Below, one piece after another: positions 1 through 6,461 of a stretch of 8,656 nt of DNA (positions within the stretch are counted from its first letter, which is position 1; every line of letters begins with the position of its first letter). This DNA is from Granulosicoccaceae bacterium. GTDB lineage: Bacteria; Pseudomonadota; Gammaproteobacteria; Granulosicoccales; Granulosicoccaceae. Under the pieces are notes generated by a model. The model was not told the origin of the DNA. It ran no database searches and saw nothing but the letters and a program-made list of their open reading frames with translations. The position numbers were made by a program, and so were the translations under genes. The stretch is taken from NCBI GenBank assembly GCA_023301405.1, contig JALZUX010000626.1, positions 1 through 8,656 on the forward strand, written 5' to 3'.

Positions 1-609
1 TGCGGCGGGGGTTTGGCTCAGGTACATGTCGAGCATTTCATGGGCGTCATCGACGCCCGTTTTCTTGAGTGCAGAAAATAACTGCATAGTGCAGTCAATA
101 CCCTCATTTTCCAGGGTTGTGCTCGCATCAGTAAGGGCTCTTCTGGCCGCGCTACTACTTAGCTTGTCGCTTTTCGTGAGCAGGCAGTGCAACGCCGTGT
201 TTCCCTGCAGTGCCCACTCGATTAGCCGCCAGTCATGATCAGATAGGGCGTGGCGAATATCCATCACGATTACCAGGCACCGCAGTGGATCGCGACTGAG
301 CAGGTAGCCGCCTAATGTGGTTCGCCAATGCTTGATTTGTGTTTTAGACACTTTGGCGTAGCCGTATCCCGGTAAGTCAACAATATAATAGCCAGGGGTT
401 ACCTCAAAATGGTTGATCAATTGGGTTCGCCCTGGCGTTTTGCTGGTGCGGGCGAGTTTTTTGTTGCGAGTGATCACATTAATGGCACTGGACTTGCCGG
501 AATTTGATCGTCCAGCAAACGCCACCTCGGCCAGGCTGTCATCAGGAAGTTGATCCAGCGTGTGAGCGCTTGTTGTAAAACTTGTATTAAAATATACGGG
601 ATTGGTCAT
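1..609 (-). CDS. engB: Ribosome biogenesis GTP-binding protein EngB/YihA (3' end cut by window)
   Basis: This is the small TRAFAC-class GTPase EngB (YihA/YsxC), a cytoplasmic factor for large ribosomal subunit assembly. The 203 visible residues contain the full set of GTPase motifs: G1 at residues 33-40 (GRSNSGKS), the threonine-rich G2 segment near 55-62 (TSKTPGRT), G3 at 78-81 (DLPG, followed by YGYAK), G4 at 145-148 (TKSD, where the family usually has TKAD) and G5 at 179-182 (SALK). The chosen ATG gives MTN at the N-terminus, as in the E. coli protein, although no Shine-Dalgarno is visible upstream. E. coli EngB is about 210 residues, so only a few C-terminal codons and the stop lie outside the window. 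It is divergent from the cytochrome c4 gene, and these two genes also neighbour each other in Pseudomonas. The family assignment is very secure. Confidence 0.97.
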   Translation of the reverse strand, partial: MTNPVYFNTSFTTSAHTLDQLPDDSLAEVAFAGRSNSGKSSAINVITRNKKLARTSKTPGRTQLINHFEVTPGYYIVDLPGYGYAKVSKTQIKHWRTTLGGYLLSRDPLRCLVIVMDIRHALSDHDWRLIEWALQGNTALHCLLTKSDKLSSSAARRALTDASTTLENEGIDCTMQLFSALKKTGVDDAHEMLDMYLSQTPAA

Positions 610-754
610 ACGTTTTGATGGCGTCAGTGTTGATAGTTATACATAACAGGGTCGGAATCGTTGCCCAGGATTTGTTACAATACAAGAGATATCTCTTATG
701 TGCTTCTACTTTCCGTTGAAGCGATCGCCCTACAGGATAAATTCAGGTGTAATG
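610..754. promoter_or_regulatory. Divergent intergenic region between engB and cytochrome c4, with a 14-bp palindrome
   Basis: This spacer must carry the promoters of both divergent genes. On the plus strand TACAAT (676-681) is a fair -10 element, but the bases 17 nt upstream do not resemble a good -35. Just downstream, 684-697 (AAGAGATATCTCTT) is a perfect 14-bp palindrome lying where transcription from that -10 would begin, so it could be an operator or a 5' leader hairpin. On the minus strand TATAAC (about 634-639) is a possible -10 for engB, also without a clear -35. The cytochrome frame stays open back to an ATG at 698, but that start would add 19 polar residues before the signal peptide and is not favoured. 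Confidence 0.5.
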
Positions 755-1429
755 ATGCGTAAATCATTGGTTGTTGTATCTTTATGTGGATTGCTGGTTT
801 CAGCATGTTTTATCAGTATTGGTCAGGCTAGCGAGACAACAGGCTCGTCCGCCGAAGCGGCCGACCTTAAAGAAAATATAAGCCACGGTGATGCCGAGGC
901 GGGCAAAGCGGCATCAGCTGTTTGTGCTGGTTGTCATGGAGCTGACGGTGTTGCTGCCATAAAATCGTATCCTAATCTGGCCGGGCAGGGTGCGGCTTAT
1001 CTTGTTAAACAGCTAATGGAATTTAAATCAGGTGCTCGTGAGAATGCGATCATGGCGGGTATGGTTGCGGCACTTGATCAAACAGCAATGGAAAATCTAG
1101 CTGCCTATTATGCAGGACTGCCAACGGCTGAAGGTATTTCTGCTAGCACTGAAGACCTGGCCTTGGGCCGTGATATTTTTCGCGGTGGGATCGGCGCAAT
1201 CGGTGTGCCTGCTTGCATGAGTTGCCACGCTCCTGATGGTGCTGGTAATGATGCGGCGAAATTTCCAGCCCTAGGTGGTCAGAATGCTGAGTATTTGGCT
1301 TTAGCGCTACAGAATTTCAGGTCTGGTGCTCGTGCCAATGATCCAAACAAAATGATGAGGCTTGTTGCGGAGCGATTGTCCGACAAAGAAATTACTGCGC
1401 TTGCTAACTTTTTGCAAGGTCTGCACTAG
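755..1429 (+). CDS. Di-heme cytochrome c4, periplasmic
   Basis: The 224-residue product is a cytochrome c4, a two-domain periplasmic c-type cytochrome that passes electrons from the bc1 complex towards terminal oxidases. Two CXXCH heme sites are visible, CAGCH at 57-61 and CMSCH at 154-158, each opening a homologous half. Likely axial methionines are M100 (or M103) for heme 1 and M200 or M201 for heme 2. Each half carries the c4-type pattern of a proline after the heme site, a glycine-glutamine pair with a YL, and an FRSGAR or FKSGAR segment (90-95 and 188-193). The N-terminus is a Sec signal peptide, probably cut after A25 (IGQA/SET). A cysteine at 18 after VSA also resembles a lipobox, so a lipoprotein form cannot be excluded. 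The start at 755 is preferred because AGGTG (745-749) sits 5 nt upstream; 752 and 698 are in-frame alternatives. Length fits the family once the signal peptide is removed. Confidence 0.94.
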   Translation: MRKSLVVVSLCGLLVSACFISIGQASETTGSSAEAADLKENISHGDAEAGKAASAVCAGCHGADGVAAIKSYPNLAGQGAAYLVKQLMEFKSGARENAIMAGMVAALDQTAMENLAAYYAGLPTAEGISASTEDLALGRDIFRGGIGAIGVPACMSCHAPDGAGNDAAKFPALGGQNAEYLALALQNFRSGARANDPNKMMRLVAERLSDKEITALANFLQGLH

Positions 1430-1806
1430 CAAGCTCACCGTAGTTATTGGCTGAGCCGGTCATTGAGAGTCGGCTTTCCAAATATCGACAATGTTGAGTC
1501 TATCACCGTGGCTCCACTTTGAACCCAGGATGAAGGTTCATTCGCAAGCTATTATGAAGCACTTGTGCTACGGGTTGTAAGCTTTAAGAATCAACGGTAA
1601 TGCATTCATTAAGATAACAGACCATCCGTAAGCGCAAGTACATTACAACCGTGTTCATAATGGCGAGTATAAAAGCGAAGCATCGCATCGATAGCTTATA
1701 GCTGCCGGCCTTATCCGTGATTGGTGGTGTGTTAATAAATTGGTTGCCCAATTAAAGGGGAGTTTGCTCACCTTTTAAATGTGCCGTTGAAAAGTTTGTT
1801 GAATAG
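1430..1806. other. Gene-free intergenic stretch with several short inverted repeats
   Basis: No convincing reading frame is present on either strand. Perfect or near-perfect inverted repeats are: TGAACC/GGTTCA at 1520-1540 (9-nt loop containing GGA), AGCAC/GTGCT at 1558-1569 (2-nt centre), AATTGG/CCAATT at 1738-1753 (4-nt loop), and AAAGG-GAG/CTC-CCTTT at 1754-1775 (one mismatch, 4-nt loop). The last two lie directly before the strong terminator. A weak promoter-like pair on the plus strand is TTGAGA (1464-1469) with GACAAT 18 nt downstream. This could be a long 3' untranslated region of cytochrome c4 or could hold a small RNA; no known RNA family is recognised. Confidence 0.4.
1454..1477 (+). 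terminator. Weak hairpin 25 nt after the cytochrome c4 stop
   Basis: AGCCG (1454-1458) pairs with CGGCT (1471-1475) across a 12-nt loop, with two further G-U pairs possible inside, followed by only three T residues. The position, shortly after the cytochrome stop codon, suits a terminator, but the short T-run makes it weak. The much better terminator is about 380 nt further on. Confidence 0.3.
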
Positions 1807-1838
1807 AAAAAGCCTCTCAAATTATGAGAGGCTTTTTT
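1807..1838. terminator. Strong bidirectional Rho-independent terminator
   Basis: A perfect 9-bp stem, AGCCTCTCA (1811-1819) against TGAGAGGCT (1825-1833), closes a 5-nt loop. It is flanked by an A-run on the left and a T-run on the right, which can extend the stem by four A-T pairs. The plus strand ends in six T followed by GTTTT, and the minus strand reads five T after the stem. It lies about 30 nt beyond the stop of the minus-strand coiled-coil gene and also faces any transcript coming from cytochrome c4, so it probably serves both directions. Confidence 0.92.
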
Positions 1839-1869
1839 GTTTTCCCGTACTGTCTTTAAAAAATTAAGT

Positions 1870-3057
1870 TTACCTCAAGCGTTGTTGTAGCTCTTCGATT
1901 GTTGCCGCCATGATTCCTTTTTCAGCAGATGTCTGTGCCAGTTGTCGGCGAAGATCTGCAGCATCGGGAGGATAGTAATTGCCGGATAGTTGAGTATTTA
2001 GTGAAGCCGTTTGACGTTCTTGATCTGCAAGTCGTGTCCGAAGCTGGTCGCGCTCATAGCCCATTTCGTTCAGTTCAGCCTGTAGTTGTTGAACCTGTTC
2101 AGCGGAACCACCACTGGAGGGTCGGCGGTTATCCTGTTGTGTGATTTGCAGATGGCGATTTTCTTCGGTTAGGCGGTCTACTTCTACGTTTAGAGAATTT
2201 ACCATTGGTCGTAGACGTGCCACTTCCAGTTCCATGTCATTGGCGTCGCTGCCTTCGTATCTGAGGGCGTCTGCCACGGCAACTTGCACCCGATCTTCAA
2301 AGCCGGCTTGTTCTTGTTCAAGCCTTAGTGACCACTGGCGAAAGTCTTCACGTTCTCGCTCTATGGTTTCGGTTTGTTGTCTTAGGCGATAGAGCTCGGA
2401 TAAAGCGTCTTCTCGCTCGCGTGCTTCGGTGGCGATGCGTTGACGTAGTTCTGCATTTTCTTTATTCGCTGAGCGTAACTCAGACACTTCTCTTTGTAGA
2501 GCGATATACCCATCATTGGTTTCGACTGAACTTAGTGAGCTTAGCTTATCTTTGGTGTGGTGAAGTTCACCCGACATTTGTTGAATTCTGCGATCTTTTT
2601 CATCTGAAGAGGATTTAAGTGCTTTGGTCAGGTTTTGCAACTTGTGATTTTTAGCGCGCTCTTCATTTAGTTGCTGTTGAAAGTTCTGTGTTTCAACCAA
2701 GCCACTTTCGAGTTGCGAATTAAGCTGCCGTTGTTGCAGGCGTGCTCGTTCGACGTCTTCTCGATTGCTATCAATTTTTGTATTTAAGGCGGCAATTTTT
2801 GTACGCAGATTATTATTTTCGTCATCCAGTGACTGATTAGATTTTTTAAATCTAGAGACGACACGGGCGTGATCTTCTTCGGTATCTGCCAGCGTGTTGC
2901 GCCAGTCATTCTCGGTACTTCTGGCGCGGCGCTGATGGCCCAGCTTGCCGATTGCCCATCCGATAAGAAGGCCAATAAGCCCCGCCAGAGCAAGCCAAAT
3001 CAGCATCTTTGTGATGAGATACATCAGAGACGGGCTCAATGATGATAGAAAGGACAT
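1870..3057 (-). CDS. Membrane-anchored coiled-coil protein of unknown function
   Basis: I do not recognise a named family. The 395-residue product begins with a short polar segment, then one hydrophobic helix at about 17-39 rich in small residues (AGLIGLLIGWAIG), followed by basic residues (HQRRAR, 41-46). The basic side suggests that the long remainder faces the cytoplasm. From about 55 to 310 the sequence is almost entirely charged and glutamine-rich with heptad character, which predicts a long coiled coil. After a break (310-318) come shorter helical segments at about 318-357 and 366-395, separated by a GNYYPPD turn. There are no cysteines and no catalytic motif. The gene starts 13 nt after the stop of the OmpA/BON gene and is surely cotranscribed with it, so an envelope scaffold or spacer role alongside that protein is the likeliest inference. 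The helix-hairpin-helix ending that I associate with some membrane-coiled-coil proteins is not seen. The reading frame is secure; the function is unknown. Confidence 0.85.
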   Translation of the reverse strand: MSFLSSLSPSLMYLITKMLIWLALAGLIGLLIGWAIGKLGHQRRARSTENDWRNTLADTEEDHARVVSRFKKSNQSLDDENNNLRTKIAALNTKIDSNREDVERARLQQRQLNSQLESGLVETQNFQQQLNEERAKNHKLQNLTKALKSSSDEKDRRIQQMSGELHHTKDKLSSLSSVETNDGYIALQREVSELRSANKENAELRQRIATEAREREDALSELYRLRQQTETIEREREDFRQWSLRLEQEQAGFEDRVQVAVADALRYEGSDANDMELEVARLRPMVNSLNVEVDRLTEENRHLQITQQDNRRPSSGGSAEQVQQLQAELNEMGYERDQLRTRLADQERQTASLNTQLSGNYYPPDAADLRRQLAQTSAEKGIMAATIEELQQRLR

Positions 3058-3065
3058 TAACGGGA

Positions 3066-3069
3066 CTCC
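3066..3069 (-). promoter_or_regulatory. Ribosome binding site of the coiled-coil gene
   Basis: Read on the minus strand, GGAG lies 8 nt before the ATG at 3057, inside the 13-nt gap after the upstream stop. It supports this start and close translational linkage with the upstream OmpA/BON gene. Confidence 0.65.
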
Positions 3070-3070
3070 A

Positions 3071-4681
3071 CTAGAGATTAAATTCTATACGTCTGTTGGC
3101 GGATTGACCTTCACTTGTCTCGTTATCCGCTACAGGTTTTGTTTCGCCATAACCAATGGGTCGCAGGCGATTGTCTGGTACTTCTTTTATGGTCAGATAA
3201 TCGCGTACCGCGATGGCTCGCTTTTTACTTAACTCGAGATTGGCAATGGCGTCCCCCGTGCTGTCGGTATGGCCAGCAATCTCAATTACTTGTTCACTGT
3301 ACCTGAGTATAACGGCAGCAGCTTGATCGAGCACTTCCTTGGCATCCGGGGTTAGTGTGGTTTCGCCCTTATTAAACACAATGGCTTTAGTGTTAAGTGC
3401 ATTGAGTTCTTTAATCATTTCTTGTGCGAGTAACTCTTCGCTGCTGACGGCGATGGATTGAGATTCTAACGCAGCAAAGTTATTTACCACTTTAAGCTTA
3501 TCACCCGTTATTTCAGCGCTAGCGCTGGCAAGGGTACGGCCGAACAGTCGATCGTTTGTTTCGCCACTTAGCAGCAATTGTCCACTGTTGATGCTGACTG
3601 AAAAATTGTTAATAGATTTAACATTGTCGGTGACTTCAATAGCTTCGTCGAGCCAGTCTGACTCTGCGATTGAATCATCAATGATCAGGCTATCTGAAAA
3701 AGAGTCAAACAGGGTCTTCATGCCTTCACGAAGGGTTTCAGCTTCTTGCGTGGTACTGACCGTACCGGCTATTTGTATTTCGCCACCTATGGATCTGATT
3801 TTCAAAGAGGCGGGGCGCTTTGTCACGGTACCTGAATTGATCTGTGGTGTCGGTAGCTGATTGTCGTTGGTGCTGAGCGTGAAGTCACCGGTGACCTCCA
3901 GGTAGGGGCCAAGCAATCGTTCGGCCATCGCGCTTTTTTGTGTACCCATAGTTTCTGAGGAAACCATGCCGCCGATCAACGCGCTGTTCTGAGTGATTTT
4001 CAATGATGGATTGTCGATATTATCCATTTGATCAATAAGCATGATAGCGGCATCCAGCCAGACTGGATCAGCTGACCCGTCGTAAGTTGACATGTCGTCT
4101 TCTACGTTAGCGCGCCCGAATTTCCCTGACAGTGCGGTGTTTATGCGTTCGATGGATTCGACATCTGGCACGATACCTTGTGCGGTGACAACACCATCCT
4201 TTACTCGAATCTCTAGCGTTGACGGGGATAAATCGTCCTCGCTCGCTGTGGTTAGGGAAGCGTTGCTCCCGCCTGAAGGGGGCTCTAGCACCAGCTCAGG
4301 TTTGGCGCTTGTGTTAATAGCGGCTTCAGTGGCGGTGAGGCCGGCAGAGTCTTTTTCAGACCCTTTATTAAACTGAATAAATACCCTGTTTACACCATAA
4401 ACATTAGCAGTTAACTTTTCGGCTTGTTGGCGGATAGCGGGATCGGTAATGTCACCCCATAAGGTAACGTCTTGTCCCTCTACGGTCGCTGTGGCGTTGG
4501 TTAAGCCTGCGTTGTTTAGTGATTCGGTGACCCGGGAAGTCAGGTCTGCTTCTATCGTGGGGCGAAGTTGGGCGACGCAAAAGTATAACGCTGCCAGCAT
4601 CAGTAAAATGCCCAGCAGTAGCAGTGATATTGTAGTGCCAACGCCTGCCGCGCGCGACGGTGTGGTTCGGTTAGATTGCAT
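3071..4681 (-). CDS. OmpA-family peptidoglycan-binding protein with BON-like repeats (OmpATb/ArfA-like architecture)
   Basis: The 536-residue product has one N-terminal membrane helix at about 17-37 and no obvious signal peptidase site, so it is probably anchored in the inner membrane with its bulk in the periplasm. A BON-like module follows at about 44-104 (GQDVTLWGDI core). After a polar linker come four more BON-like units at about 156-200, 227-270, 293-337 and 360-402, arranged as a duplicated pair, each pair sharing a central WLD-x-AI motif (208-213 and 343-348). The C-terminus (about 432-536) is a typical OmpA peptidoglycan-binding domain with GHTDSTG at 470-476; D473 and R488 match the pair that binds diaminopimelate in E. 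coli OmpA (D271/R286), and the domain ends NRRIEF. Helix plus BON plus OmpA domain resembles mycobacterial OmpATb (Rv0899/ArfA), but with many more BON units. An AGAG about 8 nt upstream is a weak ribosome site. It is first in an operon with the coiled-coil gene. The OmpA domain is certain; the BON count is my reading. Confidence 0.9.
   Translation of the reverse strand: MQSNRTTPSRAAGVGTTISLLLLGILLMLAALYFCVAQLRPTIEADLTSRVTESLNNAGLTNATATVEGQDVTLWGDITDPAIRQQAEKLTANVYGVNRVFIQFNKGSEKDSAGLTATEAAINTSAKPELVLEPPSGGSNASLTTASEDDLSPSTLEIRVKDGVVTAQGIVPDVESIERINTALSGKFGRANVEDDMSTYDGSADPVWLDAAIMLIDQMDNIDNPSLKITQNSALIGGMVSSETMGTQKSAMAERLLGPYLEVTGDFTLSTNDNQLPTPQINSGTVTKRPASLKIRSIGGEIQIAGTVSTTQEAETLREGMKTLFDSFSDSLIIDDSIAESDWLDEAIEVTDNVKSINNFSVSINSGQLLLSGETNDRLFGRTLASASAEITGDKLKVVNNFAALESQSIAVSSEELLAQEMIKELNALNTKAIVFNKGETTLTPDAKEVLDQAAAVILRYSEQVIEIAGHTDSTGDAIANLELSKKRAIAVRDYLTIKEVPDNRLRPIGYGETKPVADNETSEGQSANRRIEFNL
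3476..4216 (-). repeat. Internal duplication inside the OmpA/BON protein
   Basis: Residues 156-270 and 293-402 of the protein align as two copies of one unit. Each opens with a beta-rich segment of the form L-x-I-R followed by a G-x-V turn, continues through an acidic stretch to WLD-x-AI, and closes with a second beta-rich segment and L-x-V-x-x-x-F. Equivalent positions are offset by 134-137 residues throughout. The copies are diverged, so this is an old protein-level duplication, not a recent DNA repeat. Confidence 0.6.
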
Positions 4682-4979
4682 TACGTGTCTCTATTATTCT
4701 TATATGGTGGTGGCTAACCGTACGTTGATCGCGGTTTCAACGCAGCCAGCTCTGGACTACCGGCGGCTCATTAACTTGGTTTTTCAGATAAGTTACTCCT
4801 TAAGATAGCTTTAAGTGTAGCTTAACCTTTACGAACCTCCACGAGACTAGCAAATGTGTGCGAACAGAATCCTGACCACAACGAAAGTATTGGTTCTTTG
4901 TTGACAGAGATTCGTCAAATGAAGTTTTGTTTTACACTCTTGCCAGACCTATAACTTATTTTAGATGGTAGAAGATCCA
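4682..4979. promoter_or_regulatory. Divergent regulatory region between the OmpA/BON operon and the three-domain secreted protein
   Basis: About 300 nt without a gene separate two divergent transcription units. For the minus-strand operon, TATAAG followed by AATAAT lies just upstream of the start, but no convincing -35 is present. For the plus-strand gene the best pair is TTGTTT (4927-4932) and TATAAC (4950-4955). A TTGACA hexamer at 4901-4906 has no good -10 at normal spacing and instead forms half of an inverted repeat (TTGAC at 4901-4905, GTCAA at 4914-4918). Confidence 0.45.
4927..4955 (+). promoter_or_regulatory. Candidate sigma-70 promoter for the three-domain secreted protein
   Basis: TTGTTT (4927-4932) and TATAAC (4950-4955) are spaced 17 nt apart; the -10 matches consensus at five of six positions and the -35 only moderately. 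Transcription would begin near 4962, leaving a leader of roughly 18 nt before the preferred ATG at 4980. This also argues against the in-frame ATG at 4965. Confidence 0.4.
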
Positions 4980-6458
4980 ATGCAGGCCTCCTTTTTTGCA
5001 GCAACGGTGTTTGCCCTATTTCTGGCCACCGCGACATTGCCGGGTCCAGCCCAAGCGGATCCTGCCATCCCTTTATCGGAGTGCAGGGAGCAATCCATTG
5101 ATCAGCCAGGATTTGATGAGTGCCTGAGTTTATTAGCGCAGCAGTCTGATGGTGCTTTGCATGATCTCGAAATCCGTTGGATTGACAAACTCTCTGAGGT
5201 TCGAGAAGTTGATTTTCAATCTGCGACCGCAGAAAACACTGATTTAAGCCAAAGTGATACTGATTCAGCAACCGTGAATACAAGCCGTGTCATATCCATC
5301 GTCAGTGAAGGCGCTGATGTAGAAGTATTGGATGGTTCACGAGTAATTAACATTGATGGCGACACTCTAACCAGTGATGACGACGCTGATAGTGCTTTCG
5401 CAAGCGCTGCGTTACTGGCTTCCCAATTTGCTGAACTGCCAGCCCTGTTTCGGCAATATCGGGATCAACGTTGTGAGTGGGAGGCTGGATTGTTAGGATC
5501 GGACCGTTCCAAAGGCTATTTATTGGCGTGTGAAATTTCCTTAAATCGACTTAAATCATCTCAGTTACGACGCTTATTAGTTGAAAAAAACGCGGCTGAT
5601 GCTGGAGGTGAATCCTTTCAAGGGTTTTATGTGGCGACGGCCTCAGGCGGAATTTTTCAATCTTGCGATCGACGTCAGGACTGGTGGGTCACGGGAACCG
5701 ACGAAACTTTGGATGTCCTGCAGCGTCGCTATAACGATATAGCAGCGGAAAACCTAGAGCTGGTTTACGTTGAATTACGTGGCACGACCCGTGAGCGTCT
5801 TGACGAAGGTCCCGGGGCTGATTTTGTTAGTGCTGTCGAAGTTGTAACTATCAATCTGATGAGGCCGATTCTTGAACGTGACTGTCGGGCTGCGCCGATT
5901 GGATTAACGTTGGTCCAAAGTGAGAGCGATACCGATGAACTGTCTGCCCTTGAGGCAGACGATACAGTTGATCCTCCAATTGAAGAAACACCAGCGTTGA
6001 CGGTAGATGAACTGGGAGATGCCGGGTTTCTTTATGGATATTTCAGCAACTGGATATCTGCTTGTGCAGTAGACAATCTGATCGTTTGCCAGGCACAAAC
6101 ACAGGCTGACTACGCAAGTGAAGGCGAATGGATGTTGTCTGTTGATCGATCGTCGCAACGCAGTTGGCGTGTTCGATTAATACCGACTACAGAAAATCAT
6201 CAAGTCGGTGGGTCATTAAGTTTGACAATAGATGAAATTGAAAACACGGTAGCTAACGTATCGGCCACTGAGCTTGAGCTCGGCCGAGGTGTTAGCGTGG
6301 CGATTGGTCAGCGTGCCCGCGAAATAATAACGCGGTTGCGTGCTGGTCGGTCACTTGATATTGAATGGACAAGGCCAGATCAGGTGGGTGCTAAAGTGTC
6401 GTTTTCTTTAGCTGGTATAACGCGGGGCTTACAGTATTTTAATCAGGCTGAAAAATAG
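4980..6458 (+). CDS. Secreted three-domain envelope protein (LprI/DUF1311-like, NlpE-C/COG3650-like, IalB-like)
   Basis: The 492-residue product starts with a Sec signal peptide, probably cut after A26 (GPAQA/DP), so it is periplasmic. Region one (about 33-203) resembles DUF1311/LprI lysozyme-inhibitor-like domains: cysteines 35, 48, 165 and 184, and the typical FRQYRDQRCEW run near 157-167 followed by a leucine/arginine-rich helix. A polar, acidic segment (about 80-137) interrupts it. Region two (about 212-302) has the pattern F-x-G-x-Y, an F-x-x-C with C229, a YVELRG strand at 263-268 and C302, as in NlpE C-terminal/COG3650 domains. After an acidic linker (313-345), region three (about 350-487) matches the IalB invasion-associated family: W358, C362 and C370 followed by AQ, a G-x-L-x-L-x-I-D strand, and the closing SLAG-x-x-x-GL. 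ATG 4980 is preferred over 4965 because GAAG lies 5 nt upstream and the signal peptide then begins directly. All domain calls are by eye. A role in envelope protection is inference. Confidence 0.8.
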   Translation: MQASFFAATVFALFLATATLPGPAQADPAIPLSECREQSIDQPGFDECLSLLAQQSDGALHDLEIRWIDKLSEVREVDFQSATAENTDLSQSDTDSATVNTSRVISIVSEGADVEVLDGSRVINIDGDTLTSDDDADSAFASAALLASQFAELPALFRQYRDQRCEWEAGLLGSDRSKGYLLACEISLNRLKSSQLRRLLVEKNAADAGGESFQGFYVATASGGIFQSCDRRQDWWVTGTDETLDVLQRRYNDIAAENLELVYVELRGTTRERLDEGPGADFVSAVEVVTINLMRPILERDCRAAPIGLTLVQSESDTDELSALEADDTVDPPIEETPALTVDELGDAGFLYGYFSNWISACAVDNLIVCQAQTQADYASEGEWMLSVDRSSQRSWRVRLIPTTENHQVGGSLSLTIDEIENTVANVSATELELGRGVSVAIGQRAREIITRLRAGRSLDIEWTRPDQVGAKVSFSLAGITRGLQYFNQAEK

Positions 6459-6461
6459 ACT

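Noticed and set aside
698..754. Longer N-terminus for cytochrome c4 starting at the ATG at 698
   Set aside because: It adds a polar, basic stretch in front of a clean signal peptide, has no ribosome site, and begins inside the sequence transcribed at the very start from the candidate promoter.
1430..1869. Spot 42 (spf)-like RNA, considered because that RNA lies near engB in E. coli
   Set aside because: In E. coli it lies between polA and engB, on the other side of engB, and I see no Spot 42 sequence features here.
1929..2618. Plus-strand open frames opposite the coiled-coil gene
   Set aside because: Arginine/serine-rich shadow frames caused by the biased codon use of the long minus-strand coiled coil.
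4965..4979. ATG at 4965 as start of the three-domain secreted protein
   Set aside because: It adds acidic residues (VEDP) ahead of the signal peptide and would leave almost no leader behind the best promoter; 4980 has GAAG at proper spacing.
4915..5283. Minus-strand 122-residue open frame over the start of the secreted protein gene
   Set aside because: It lies opposite a well-supported signal peptide and DUF1311-like region and looks like no known protein.
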